DNA of 64,000 bases from Hirschia sp964352025 (GTDB lineage: Bacteria; Pseudomonadota; Alphaproteobacteria; Caulobacterales; Hyphomonadaceae): NCBI GenBank assembly GCA_964352025.1, contig CAYGPZ010000001.1, positions 124,001 to 188,000 on the forward strand, given 5' to 3'. Each line of letters starts with the position of its first letter. Position 1 is the first letter of the stretch. Below the pieces are notes generated by a model. That model was not told where the DNA came from, did no database searches, and saw only the letters and a list, made by a program, of their open reading frames with translations. The position numbers were made by a program, and so were the translations under genes. Below are positions 7,464 through 16,014 of the stretch, piece by piece.

Positions 7464-8426
7464 TTACTCCGTATTAAAGTTAAATACACGAACCGGCACA
7501 AACCGACCCGCACGAACTTCGCCAAGAGCCACAGCCTTTTCACCTTCTTTTGCTAAAGCAATTCTGGAAGCGTCTTCCCCGTTCACAATACGAGGGCGGC
7601 GCTTTTCCTTAAAAGCTTCAACCAAGTGTGGCAAAAGGACGATTTCGCGACCTTGCCTCAGTTTTGAAGCTTCTTCCTGATTGATGGCGAGCGCCGGGAT
7701 GTCGTCCAGCGCCGTCTCTATCGGGACTAATTGAGCTTCAAGTGCATCTCTATCGCCGATTTCTGCGAACTTTTCTAGTGCTATTGATGATTCTTCGGAA
7801 AAACTTCCGACTCTTGTGCGTCTTAAAGCGGCAACATGGCCTTCAGTTCCCAAAGCGGCACAGATATCACGCGCCAAAGACCGTATGTAAAAGCCTTTGC
7901 CGCTTGTCACAGAAATAACGGCTAGATCTTCAGACGGGCAGTTTTCAAGCTTTGCAGAGTAGAGGTGGACTTTACGTGCCTCCAATTCAACTTCCTCACC
8001 GTCGCGAGCTAAATCATACGCGCGTTCGCCATTGACTTTGATGGCAGAGAATTTGGGTGGAACCTGATCTATCTCTCCTACAAAGGTTTTTAGAACCTCT
8101 TCGATTTGTTCAGGAGAAGGACGTACATCCGAAGAGGCATAAACATCACCTTCTCTGTCTTGTGTCGTTGTTGATGTTCCAAAGCGAATGGTGAAGCGAT
8201 AGTCTTTAATGGCTTCCATCACATAGGGAACTGTTTTCGTGGCTTCACCAAATGCAATAGGAAGAATACCAGAGGCGAGGGGGTCTAGTGTGCCGCCATG
8301 TCCCGCTTTTTGTGCATTTAGCAACCAACGTGTTTTACCAACTGCCTGTGTTGATCCCAATTCCTCAGGTTTATCCAGAATGAGCCAGCCGTGAACAGGT
8401 AAGCCTTTTTTACGTCTACGTCCCAT
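7464..8426 (-). CDS. truB: tRNA pseudouridine-55 synthase
   Basis: Makes pseudouridine at position 55 of the T-psi-C loop in tRNAs. The protein is 320 aa. The catalytic Asp is D48 in GHGGTLDPLASG, preceded by the HGWLILDKPEELGSTQAV N-terminal motif. The TruB family segments VPPKFSAIKVNGERAYDLAR and GFYIRSLARDI are present, with a short C-terminal PUA-like portion ending RFVPVRVFNF. ATG start. Upstream lie a tiny lipoprotein frame and rbfA in the conserved rbfA-truB-rpsO order. Confidence 0.95.
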   Translation of the reverse strand: MGRRRKKGLPVHGWLILDKPEELGSTQAVGKTRWLLNAQKAGHGGTLDPLASGILPIAFGEATKTVPYVMEAIKDYRFTIRFGTSTTTQDREGDVYASSDVRPSPEQIEEVLKTFVGEIDQVPPKFSAIKVNGERAYDLARDGEEVELEARKVHLYSAKLENCPSEDLAVISVTSGKGFYIRSLARDICAALGTEGHVAALRRTRVGSFSEESSIALEKFAEIGDRDALEAQLVPIETALDDIPALAINQEEASKLRQGREIVLLPHLVEAFKEKRRPRIVNGEDASRIALAKEGEKAVALGEVRAGRFVPVRVFNFNTE

Positions 8427-8586
8427 GAAATGTCTCCAATGCCATATAAGCGGATTGGACGCTCGATATGGGGGATTTATAATTCTATATGTAGTTGGAA
8501 AAACGAACGAAAACTAGCTCACTCTATATAAGCAAGCTTTGGTTCGTGTTCGATCTATTGTCACTATATTCTAAAAGAAAGAAATT

Positions 8587-8700
8587 CTATTCTGAAATAT
8601 AGGCGTCAAAAATATTTTGCTCGATAGGCGCAGCTGCACAGGCAGTTAATGTGGCAAGTAAAATCACAAACAGGGCGCTACAAATAGTTTTTTGTTTCAT
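8587..8700 (-). CDS. Very small lipoprotein (37 aa) between rbfA and truB
   Basis: A short frame encodes MKQKTICSALFVILLATLTAC followed by a 16-residue tail AAAPIEQNIFDAYISE. It has the features of an entericidin-like or other mini-lipoprotein: two lysines, a hydrophobic core and lipobox LTAC with Cys21 as acylation site. A GAAGAAG ribosome-binding site lies just upstream, and the start codon overlaps the last 23 bp of rbfA in another frame, indicating translational coupling inside the operon. The remaining 160 bp to truB contain no further frame. Function unknown; expression is not proven. Confidence 0.6.
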   Translation of the reverse strand: MKQKTICSALFVILLATLTACAAAPIEQNIFDAYISE

Positions 8701-9109
8701 CTTCTTCTTTTTCTACGAGATCACGAGCGACTTCGGGTGACGCTAGTAATTCTCCAATTTTTCCTGCTTCCTCATAAGATTCATCAGGAAGAAAGCGCAA
8801 TTGCGGCGTAAATTTCATATCGATCTCTTTGCCGAGTCGACCTCTAAGAAAGCTTTTAGCACGATTTAATCCGTATACGACCCTCTCTTGTGCATTTTTA
8901 TCGCCGCCCAATGGTGCAACAAAACAAGAGGCATGTTTCAAATCAGGTGAAACACGTATTTCCGAAACAGTCACCGATATGCCGGAAAGATCAGGATCAG
9001 CAAATTCTTCTCGCGCCAAAATATCCACAAGCGCATGACGAATTAACTCACCGGCACGTAGTTGGCGTTGGGATGGTCCTTTGGAGGAGTTAAATTTTCG
9101 CTTCGCCAT
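8678..9109 (-). CDS. rbfA: Ribosome-binding factor A
   Basis: A 143-aa small-subunit maturation factor that acts on the 5' end of 16S rRNA. It has the KH-like RbfA fold, with SQRQLRAGELIRHAL, the VSEIRVSPDLKHASCFVAPLG strand-helix region and the late RGRLGKEIDMKFTPQLRFLPDES motif. The start is set at MAKRKFNSSKGPS; an upstream in-frame alternative adds nine unconserved residues. It is part of the infB-rbfA-truB operon, here separated from infB by a 207-codon hypothetical frame and a terminator, which is unusual. Confidence 0.94.
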   Translation of the reverse strand: MAKRKFNSSKGPSQRQLRAGELIRHALVDILAREEFADPDLSGISVTVSEIRVSPDLKHASCFVAPLGGDKNAQERVVYGLNRAKSFLRGRLGKEIDMKFTPQLRFLPDESYEEAGKIGELLASPEVARDLVEKEEDETKNYL

Positions 9110-9206
9110 TTTCAGGACCTTTCCAGAGTATTGCATTCACCACCAGCTCAACAAGCTTTAGTGGATAGTGTGCTCAATGACTTTTATTTCGTTTTAAAAT
9201 TGGTCA

Positions 9207-9794
9207 CTAAGCGTTGAAGGGAGGTGGCCTTAGAGCAGCTATTTTTTTCGCAGCTTCCATCATTTCCTCACGGCTATTGAACCAGTCGTTCGGTATGAAA
9301 AAGTCGTTTGCGCCTTCAACAATGAATGCGATGTAGTGCTTTGTCGTGCGAATGTCCACTATTGCCGGCCATTCTATCGTATTTTGGATGTGTTCTCGTT
9401 CTACTAATATGCCAGTAGCGTCAATTTTGATATCGCAATTCTTGGACACTTCTTCATCGCGGCCAAGATTACTTCGTTGAGCTAGCCGATTGAAAATCAA
9501 GAACCAAGATAATCCCGCACTTGCTGCGAGTAGGGTTGCAAAAAGGTGAGTCCATTGAGACTCAAGGTCTTGTTGATGAAAGAATGATTCAAACAACTTA
9601 AAGGTCGATGCCGAAATTACCGGAGCGACGACGCCAGCATAATATATTGTGGTTGGACCCAATCCTCGCGTTCGACGTTGACTGATAAATTTCCTGAGTT
9701 GTTTGGAGGATATATATCCTGACGCAGATACGTGGTCTTTATATGAAAGGTCGATGCCTTTGGCGTGTTCCGGACGAAAAGGAGTTTCGGACAT
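9207..9794 (-). CDS. Membrane protein with YcxB-like C-terminal domain
   Basis: A 195-aa protein with two hydrophobic segments (around TTIYYAGVVAPVISAS and LFATLLAASAGLSWFLIF) typical of a two-pass inner-membrane protein. The cytosolic C-terminal half (CDIKIDATGILVEREHIQNTIEWPAIVDI...FFIPNDWF) resembles the YcxB-like domain, whose function is unknown. The ATG at MSETPFRPEHAKG is preferred over a TTG 12 codons upstream. It interrupts the usual infB-rbfA adjacency and, given the terminator after infB, may have its own promoter. Confidence 0.72.
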   Translation of the reverse strand: MSETPFRPEHAKGIDLSYKDHVSASGYISSKQLRKFISQRRTRGLGPTTIYYAGVVAPVISASTFKLFESFFHQQDLESQWTHLFATLLAASAGLSWFLIFNRLAQRSNLGRDEEVSKNCDIKIDATGILVEREHIQNTIEWPAIVDIRTTKHYIAFIVEGANDFFIPNDWFNSREEMMEAAKKIAALRPPPFNA

Positions 9795-9896
9795 CGTAGG
9801 TTCTTTCTGACTTATTGGCCTGTATTTCAATTATTCTAACCATCCAAACAATTCATTTGGATTAACTGCTTCGATAATTATTGAACTAGAAGGCAC

Positions 9897-9932
9897 AAAA
9901 AAGCCGAAGCGCATTTCCACACCTCGGCTTTT
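9897..9932 (-). terminator. Terminator after infB
   Basis: On the minus strand AAAAGCCGAG and CTTCGGCTTTTTT form a stem of 9-10 bp around a 13-nt loop, ending in a run of six T. It would end the rimP-infB part of the operon before the YcxB-like gene and rbfA. Confidence 0.75.
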
Positions 9933-9954
9933 AATTTCTAATATGAAGTCAGTT

Positions 9955-12645
9955 CTAATCGAGCGAACGTTCAATCATTTCTACTTCGAAACACTCAATG
10001 ACATCATCAGGTTTCAGGTCTTGGTAACCGACAAAGCCCATACCACATTCCATGCCGGATTGTACTTCTGAAACTTCGTCTTTGAAGCGTTTAAGTGTTG
10101 AGAGGTCACCATCGTGAATAACAATGTCATCACGCAGCAAACGCACACCACAACCACGTTTCACAACACCTTCGGTAATAAGACACCCAGCCACTTTTCC
10201 AAGCTTGGAAATGTTGAAGACTTGCAGAATTTTTGCGTAACCAATGAATGTTTCGCGACGTTCTGGAGCCAACATGCCGGATAGAGTTGCTTTCACATCA
10301 TCGATCAATTGGTAGATGATTGAGTAATAACGGATCTCTACGCCTTCTTTTTCCGCAAGTGCAAGCGCTTGTTTGTTTGCACGAACGTTAAAGGCAATGA
10401 TTGGTGCTTCTGATGCTTTAGCAAGAAGGATATCACTTTCAGAGATACCACCAACGGCACCGTATACAACGCGTGCCTTAACTTCATCAGTTGAGAGTGT
10501 ATCAAGTGAATGCGTGATCGCTTCAATTGAACCTTGAACATCACCTTTTACAACAAGCAGTGCTTCTTTAGCCTGTTCAGTTGTAACACCATCTTTTAGA
10601 CGGGCCAGCATGTGCTCTAGAGATGCACGGGCACCTGGAGCTGAAGCTGCTTTGTCTTTCATGAGGCGTTGACGGTATTCAGTAATTTCACGCGCACGTG
10701 CTTCACTGTCGACCACAACAATTTGATCACCCGGAGATGGGGCACCATCAAGACCAAGTACTTCGGCAGGAACAGTTGGACCAGCATCTTTCATTTGCTG
10801 ACCGCGTTCGTTGACGAGTGCTCTGACTTTACCCCATTGGCTACCTGCAACGACGATATCACCACGTTTTAGTGTACCACGTTGAACGATAACCGTTGCA
10901 ACAGGACCGCGACCTTTATCCAATTTGGACTCAATCACGATACCGTCTGCTTCACGGTCTGGGTTTGCTTTCAATTCAAGAATTTCAGCTTGCATTGAAA
11001 TCGCATCAGTTAGCTCATCCAACCCTGTTTTCTTGAGGGCAGATACGTTGATCGCTTGAACATCACCGCCCATGGCTTCAACTTGAACATCATGTTGAAG
11101 AAGTTCTGTTAGAACCTTCATTGGGTCAGTGTCTGGCTTATCACATTTGTTTACCGCGATAATGATCGGCGCTTCAGCAGCTTTAGCGTGCTTAATCGCT
11201 TCAATCGTTTGCGGCATAACACCATCATCAGCTGCAACAACAACAATAACGATATCAGTTACATTCGCCCCACGTGCACGCATTGCAGAGAATGCTGCGT
11301 GACCTGGTGTATCTAGGAATGAAATTTTATCGCCAGATTTGAGTTTAACCTGATAGGCACCAATGTGTTGTGTTATTCCACCGGCTTCACCACCAACAAC
11401 ATCTGTTTGACGCAAAGCATCAAGAAGTGATGTCTTACCATGGTCAACGTGACCCATAATCGTCACAACTGGCGGACGATCTTTAAGGTCTTCTGCGTTG
11501 TCTTCAACACCTTCAAGACCGATCTCAACATCAGATTCAGATACACGTTTGATTGTGTGGCCAAATTCTTCAACGATCAGTTCTGCTGTATCGGCGTCTA
11601 GCGTATCGATACCGCGGATCATTTCACCTTGCTGCATCATGAATTTCACTACGTCGGCGACGCGTTCTTTCATGCGGTTTGCAAGTTCTTGAACCGTAAT
11701 AGTCTCAGGAACGATGACCTCGCGAGATTGTTTTTCAACCTCTTGCTTGCTCATTTGCAGACGACGTTCACGTTCTTTTTGTTTCGCGCGGTTGTAAGAT
11801 GCGAGTGAACGTTGACGATCCTCATCCGCACCAAGAGCAGCTGTAATTGTCAGTTTACCCTGACGACGTTTGGGCTGGCTACGGCGTGAAGGCGCAGGTT
11901 TATTTCCACGATTGTCCTGTGGCTCTTCCGCAGGCCGCGTTTTTTTGATGCGTCCACCTAGTTCAGATAGAGCATCTGGGTCAGGAGGAGGACCTTCTGC
12001 CTGTATCTCTTTGGGTTTAGAGCTTGGCTTGTCTGGCTTTGTTATACGTTTTTCACGTTTTGGATTTGGAGCAGCTGTACGGTCACGCGCAGGCTTGTCG
12101 TCATCACTTTCTCGTTCTTTTTTCTCGAACTGCGCTTCTTTCGCTGCGGCTTCAGATTCAGCTTTAGCTCTTAACGCTGCCTGCTTACGTTCTTCTTCTT
12201 CAGCTTTGCGGCGCTCATCTGCGTTCACACGCTCTTGCGCTGCAGCTTCTAGAGATTTTGCTTTTTCAGCACGTTGCTGGCGAGCATTGTCTAATGCTTC
12301 ACGCTCAGATTTGCGCTTTACTTCAGCGGCTTTCCGCTGAGCAAGAGCAGTCTGGCGAGCTCTCAATTCCTCTTCGGAAAGACCGAGCTTGCGAGCAGCA
12401 GCAGCAGCAGCAGAGAGCGGCTTACCGCCTTTACCTTGGCCGCCACCCGGGCGTCCACTTTTATTGGGGACAACTACGCGCTTTTTCTTCTTTGTCTCGA
12501 CAACCACTTGTTTGGATCTGCCGTGAGAAAAGCTTTGCTTGACGGTTCCGCCCGATCCGCCAGCCACAGAGAGGGGCTTGCGACCGGAAGAGTTTCCGCC
12601 AGCATTGGAGTTGTTATTGTTCTGCGCGTCTTTAGTGTCGCTCAT
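9955..12645 (-). CDS. infB: Translation initiation factor IF-2
   Basis: The GTPase that brings fMet-tRNA to the ribosome. The protein is 896 aa. The first 300 residues are low complexity (Asn/Ser/Gly, then Lys/Glu/Ala-rich coiled-coil), as usual for proteobacterial IF-2. The IF2-N subdomain is at about 313-365 and the G1 motif GHVDHGKT at 398-405; G3 DTPGHAAF, G4 NKCD and a G5-like SALKKTG follow, then domains II-IV ending DVIECFEVEMIERSLD. It lies about 50 bp after the rnpM stop in the nusA-infB operon. The reverse strand over the N-terminal repeats shows long open frames that are composition artefacts. Confidence 0.97.
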   Translation of the reverse strand: MSDTKDAQNNNNSNAGGNSSGRKPLSVAGGSGGTVKQSFSHGRSKQVVVETKKKKRVVVPNKSGRPGGGQGKGGKPLSAAAAAARKLGLSEEELRARQTALAQRKAAEVKRKSEREALDNARQQRAEKAKSLEAAAQERVNADERRKAEEEERKQAALRAKAESEAAAKEAQFEKKERESDDDKPARDRTAAPNPKREKRITKPDKPSSKPKEIQAEGPPPDPDALSELGGRIKKTRPAEEPQDNRGNKPAPSRRSQPKRRQGKLTITAALGADEDRQRSLASYNRAKQKERERRLQMSKQEVEKQSREVIVPETITVQELANRMKERVADVVKFMMQQGEMIRGIDTLDADTAELIVEEFGHTIKRVSESDVEIGLEGVEDNAEDLKDRPPVVTIMGHVDHGKTSLLDALRQTDVVGGEAGGITQHIGAYQVKLKSGDKISFLDTPGHAAFSAMRARGANVTDIVIVVVAADDGVMPQTIEAIKHAKAAEAPIIIAVNKCDKPDTDPMKVLTELLQHDVQVEAMGGDVQAINVSALKKTGLDELTDAISMQAEILELKANPDREADGIVIESKLDKGRGPVATVIVQRGTLKRGDIVVAGSQWGKVRALVNERGQQMKDAGPTVPAEVLGLDGAPSPGDQIVVVDSEARAREITEYRQRLMKDKAASAPGARASLEHMLARLKDGVTTEQAKEALLVVKGDVQGSIEAITHSLDTLSTDEVKARVVYGAVGGISESDILLAKASEAPIIAFNVRANKQALALAEKEGVEIRYYSIIYQLIDDVKATLSGMLAPERRETFIGYAKILQVFNISKLGKVAGCLITEGVVKRGCGVRLLRDDIVIHDGDLSTLKRFKDEVSEVQSGMECGMGFVGYQDLKPDDVIECFEVEMIERSLD

Positions 12646-12696
12646 GCAAATTCTTCATGTTGTGGCCGGCTCGACAATCGATACGACCTAAAAAAA

Positions 12697-13440
12697 TCAA
12701 TTAACCGCCAAAGACATCCAGTCTGACGGACGCAACGGACGAAAACCGCCCAATCGCTCTACCTCGGTGATCCAATTACGGGCGGATCGACCCTCTTTAA
12801 CGACAGCGTGTATCACATGCTCCCGCCCTAAGGCCATGCCCAATTCTTCAGAAGTGAAACATCCGATAATTATCGGTTGCTCTGAAGCCTCGTCATCACC
12901 GAAAACGGCTTTGGCGAGAGATAGTATTTTTTTACGGCCATCGCTAGCGCCATCTGACGCTTCGATCAAGCAAGATGGTTCGGCGAGCCGAATTTCTTCC
13001 CTAACCTGTTCAAACCCTAAGATAAGGTCTCCAGCCCGTTTTGCGAACCCCAAAAGGTCAAGACAACGTCGAAACAACAATTGGTGTGTCTGTTCAGCAA
13101 GTCTCGTATCCGATTGTACAGACTTTTTAAAGGCTCTGGAAAAAGCTTTTTTCTCAATCGCCATATTTATTGCTTCTGCCGTCGCCGTGACCCATGCACC
13201 ACGACCCGGTAAACAGGCTGCAACATCAGGTGTGACTTCGTCATTAGGGGACACCACAAATCTGATCATAGCAGATTGCGGTTTATTTGTCCCTGTAGCT
13301 ATACAGCGGCGTTCGGGATCGTTTGATCCACCATTTTTCTTCTTTGGTGGACCAGTATCCGTCTCTACTTCAATGTCTAGGCCAGACTTCCCGTCTGGTA
13401 CGACATCATTCGTCTGTTTCCGGGGCAGGTTCTGATTCAT
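12697..13440 (-). CDS. rnpM: RNA-binding protein with YlxR (DUF448) and L7Ae-like halves
   Basis: A 247-aa protein. Residues about 45-120 form the YlxR/DUF448 domain (PERRCIATGTNKPQSAMIRFVV...CLPGRGAWV). The C-terminal half resembles an L7Ae/YlxQ-type RNA-binding domain (LGFAKRAGDLILGFEQV). Alphaproteobacteria commonly fuse these two. The YlxR protein of B. subtilis has been renamed RnpM as an RNase P modulator; whether that holds here is inference. The ATG start overlaps the end of nusA by 35 bp with GGAGG 9 nt upstream, so translation is coupled to nusA. Confidence 0.85.
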   Translation of the reverse strand: MNQNLPRKQTNDVVPDGKSGLDIEVETDTGPPKKKNGGSNDPERRCIATGTNKPQSAMIRFVVSPNDEVTPDVAACLPGRGAWVTATAEAINMAIEKKAFSRAFKKSVQSDTRLAEQTHQLLFRRCLDLLGFAKRAGDLILGFEQVREEIRLAEPSCLIEASDGASDGRKKILSLAKAVFGDDEASEQPIIIGCFTSEELGMALGREHVIHAVVKEGRSARNWITEVERLGGFRPLRPSDWMSLAVN

Positions 13441-15124
13441 CAGGTGTGCCCTCCAGGTCAACGAATGCAGCTTCCGCTGCTTCTAGATTACCAAGTTCAC
13501 CTTCAAACTCAGCTTCGGCTGCTTCAAGCTCAGCAGCACGTTTGGCAATTTCTGCTTCAAGAACTTCAGCCTCTACCCAGCCCGCAGCAACACGCGCTCG
13601 CAGGATAAATAGCTCAGCAGCATCACGTGTCATCTCACCTTTGGCCAATAGACCAGGCTGCCAGCGTGACTTACCTTTTGCATCAGGCTCTTTCCAACCG
13701 ATAAGGTCGTCAGGCACTAGACCCGCAAGATCATCGATTGATTTAATACCATCATCACCGAAGCGAACAGCCATGACAGGTGTTACACCATCCATGAACG
13801 CAACTTCGTCGCTAACGCCTAGATCTTTACGCTTCTTGTCCATCGCAGCGGCAAGAAGGTCTAGATATTCACGTGCACGCGTTTGAAGTTCAGAAGCAAC
13901 AGCCTCGTCAAACCCGTCAATTGACGCAAAGTCTTCAAGATCGACATAAGCGATTTCTTCAATTGTCTCAAAACCTTCAGAGGCTAGCAATTGAGCCAGC
14001 ATTTCATCAGCATCAAGCGCACGCATGAAGAGAGCTGTACGCTCTTGGAATTCTTTCTGACGGCGTTCTGAATCTTGAGCTTCAGTTGTCAGGTCAATCT
14101 GCCAGCCTGTTAGCTGAGATGCCAAACGTACGTTCTGACCACGACGCCCAATTGCCAATGGGAATTGGCTTTCTTCAACAACAACTTCGACGCGTTCTTC
14201 ATCTTCGTCGACAACAACTTTAGAAACTTCCGCAGGTTGAAGCGCGTTAACAATGAATGTCGCATCGTCTTCAGACCATGGAATAATGTCGATTTTTTCG
14301 CCTTGAAGCTCAGATACAACGGCTTGAACACGCGCACCACGCATACCCACACATGCACCTACTGGATCAACAGATGCATCGTGAGAAAGAACACCGATTT
14401 TGGCACGCGAACCTGGGTCACGAGAACATGCTTTGATCTCGATAACGCCTTCATATACTTCCGGCACTTCTTGCGAGAAGAGCGCAACCATGAAGGATGG
14501 GTGTGCTCGAGAAAGGAAAAGTTGAGGACCTTTTGGTTCGCGAGAGACTTTATATAGTATCGCGCGGACACGGTCGCCTGCATTCAGGTTTTCACGAGGC
14601 AGACCATCATTACGACGGATAATACCTTCACCACGACCAAGGTCGATGATAATGTTTCCGTGCTCAACACGTTTAACAATACCGTTGATGATTTGACCTT
14701 CTTTATCTTTGAACTCTTCGTATTGGCGCTCTCGCTCAGCGTCTCTTACTTTACCAGTAATGACTTGCTTTGCGGTTTGAGCTGCGACACGTCCAAATTC
14801 GAAAGGAGGCAGAATTTCTTTAAATTCAGTTCCGATTTCCGCTTCTGGATCTAATGCTTGACCTTCCTCAAGAGAGAGGTGGTGTGCAGGATCTTCAATT
14901 TCTTCAACAACAGTTTGGACACGCACAATCGTCGTCTCACCAGACTTTGGGTCGATGGTGACGCGGATGTCATGCTCTTGGCCGTAACGGGAGCGGGCTG
15001 CTTTTTGAATAGCCTCTGCCATTGCTTCCAGCACGATCATTTTGTCGATCTGCTTTTCCGCTGCCAAGGTATTCGCGATTGCCAGGATTTCCAGCTTGTT
15101 TGCTGAAACGCCGATGGTGCTCAT
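13406..15124 (-). CDS. nusA: Transcription termination/antitermination factor NusA
   Basis: A 572-aa RNA polymerase-binding elongation factor. Order: N-terminal polymerase-binding domain (EILAIANTLAAEKQID), S1 domain (about 135-200, IVKRVEHGNIIIDLGRGEGIIRR), two KH domains (KIGVLSHD, VGMRGARVQAVVSEL; FPLAIGRRGQNVRLASQLTGW), and two C-terminal helix-hairpin-helix acidic repeats (LLASEGFETIEEIAYVDLEDF). A Glu/Ala-rich tail closes the protein. It starts within TGATG at the end of rimP. Longer than E. coli NusA (495 aa) because of the acidic tail. Confidence 0.97.
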   Translation of the reverse strand: MSTIGVSANKLEILAIANTLAAEKQIDKMIVLEAMAEAIQKAARSRYGQEHDIRVTIDPKSGETTIVRVQTVVEEIEDPAHHLSLEEGQALDPEAEIGTEFKEILPPFEFGRVAAQTAKQVITGKVRDAERERQYEEFKDKEGQIINGIVKRVEHGNIIIDLGRGEGIIRRNDGLPRENLNAGDRVRAILYKVSREPKGPQLFLSRAHPSFMVALFSQEVPEVYEGVIEIKACSRDPGSRAKIGVLSHDASVDPVGACVGMRGARVQAVVSELQGEKIDIIPWSEDDATFIVNALQPAEVSKVVVDEDEERVEVVVEESQFPLAIGRRGQNVRLASQLTGWQIDLTTEAQDSERRQKEFQERTALFMRALDADEMLAQLLASEGFETIEEIAYVDLEDFASIDGFDEAVASELQTRAREYLDLLAAAMDKKRKDLGVSDEVAFMDGVTPVMAVRFGDDGIKSIDDLAGLVPDDLIGWKEPDAKGKSRWQPGLLAKGEMTRDAAELFILRARVAAGWVEAEVLEAEIAKRAAELEAAEAEFEGELGNLEAAEAAFVDLEGTPDESEPAPETDE

Positions 15125-15732
15125 CAGTCATCCTTTCTTTGTGTTGCGTCGTCGTCATTATTGTCGGCGACCGCATTGTTGTTTTCTGTTTCGTCTTCAA
15201 ATTCGTCAAACTGGTCTTCACTTAACTCAGGAGCTTGGCCGCGTGCTTGGGCCTCTTCAATGAGCCTGTCATTCATAACCAATGATGCTTTGACCATGTC
15301 TGAAATCGGAATTTCTGCTTTTGAACCATCTTTTAGGTCCATATGCACCATACCATCAATTTCGTCAGTGATGAAACCGTGAAACCGTCGGCGTCCATCA
15401 ACAGGAATACCTATCTCAACGCGGGTTTCATACGTCTTCCAATTCGCAAAATCACCTTCACGTGTGAGTGGGCGATCTATGCCGGGAGAAGATACTTCCA
15501 GATTATACTCAGTCGTAATCGGGTCTTCAACATCGAGAACGGGACCGATAGCGCGTGATAGTTTAGCGCAGTCTTCAACATCCATTGTGCCATCTGGCTT
15601 TTCAGCCATGATCTGCAGAATAGGAGTATTCGCGCCCATCATTCGCACGCGCACTATATCCAATCCCAAGCTTTGAGCTTCGGGTTGGATTATATCCAGA
15701 ATTCTTTTTTCTAATTCAGATAGGGCGCGCAA
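15124..15732 (-). CDS. rimP: Ribosome maturation factor RimP
   Basis: A 202-aa 30S maturation factor, first gene of the nusA-infB operon. Visible family segments are LGLDIVRVRM, DVEDCAKLSRAIGPVLDVEDPITTEYNLEVSSPGIDRPLT and FHGFITDEIDGMV. A long acidic Asp/Asn tail follows the C-terminal SH3-like domain. The start codon is TTG: no ATG or GTG gives the conserved ALSELEKRI N-terminus. The stop overlaps the nusA ATG. Confidence 0.93.
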   Translation of the reverse strand: MRALSELEKRILDIIQPEAQSLGLDIVRVRMMGANTPILQIMAEKPDGTMDVEDCAKLSRAIGPVLDVEDPITTEYNLEVSSPGIDRPLTREGDFANWKTYETRVEIGIPVDGRRRFHGFITDEIDGMVHMDLKDGSKAEIPISDMVKASLVMNDRLIEEAQARGQAPELSEDQFDEFEDETENNNAVADNNDDDATQRKDD

Positions 15733-15770
15733 TGTGTGTCCGTTTTTACTTCAATATGTGTTTTTGAACG

Positions 15771-15803
15771 AAAAGCGGCGGCCTGGAGAACCGGACCGCC
15801 GCT
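15771..15803 (-). promoter_or_regulatory. Terminator-like hairpin in the rimP-nusA leader
   Basis: On the minus strand AGCGGCGG and CCGCCGCT form an 8-bp GC-only stem (extended by GG/CC with a bulge), immediately followed by TTTT. It lies about 40 nt upstream of the rimP start, so any operon promoter to its right must transcribe through it. That placement suggests a leader attenuator rather than the terminator of another gene, since no leftward gene precedes it. Confidence 0.5.
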
Positions 15804-15890
15804 GTTTGATTTCAGCTTTAGTGCATTCGTATACGCCATGTTTTTACCGTTGTCGAGACCACCATGAGGTATATTAAAAATTGAAAGCTG

Positions 15891-15928
15891 AGGTTTGAAA
15901 ATTGTGACCGGAAATTTTCTGGAAACCT
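15891..15928. promoter_or_regulatory. Long inverted repeat in the rimP/receiver intergenic region
   Basis: AGGTTTGAAAATT, then an 8-nt spacer, then AATTTTC-tgg-AAACCT: nested arms giving a near-perfect palindrome between divergent rimP and the receiver-like gene. There is no T tract, so a protein-binding site is as likely as a terminator. The rest of the 280-bp gap shows only AT-rich sequence. Confidence 0.4.
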
Positions 15929-16014
15929 CTGATTAGTAAACAAAATAACACGATATATTAACTTTATTCGGAAATATTGGGTGAATAAGTCGAATTGGAT
16001 ATGGAGTAGGGCTT

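Noticed and set aside
7460..7543. Longer rpsO reading frame
   Set aside because: Overlaps truB and precedes the universal MSIT start.
11870..12340. 156-codon plus-strand frame antisense to infB
   Set aside because: It lies over the low-complexity Lys/Glu/Ala N-terminal part of infB; its Ser/Arg-rich reading is a composition shadow with no domain.
12767..13435. 222-codon plus-strand frame antisense to rnpM
   Set aside because: Opposite strand of a well-supported domain gene, no ribosome-binding site or family pattern.
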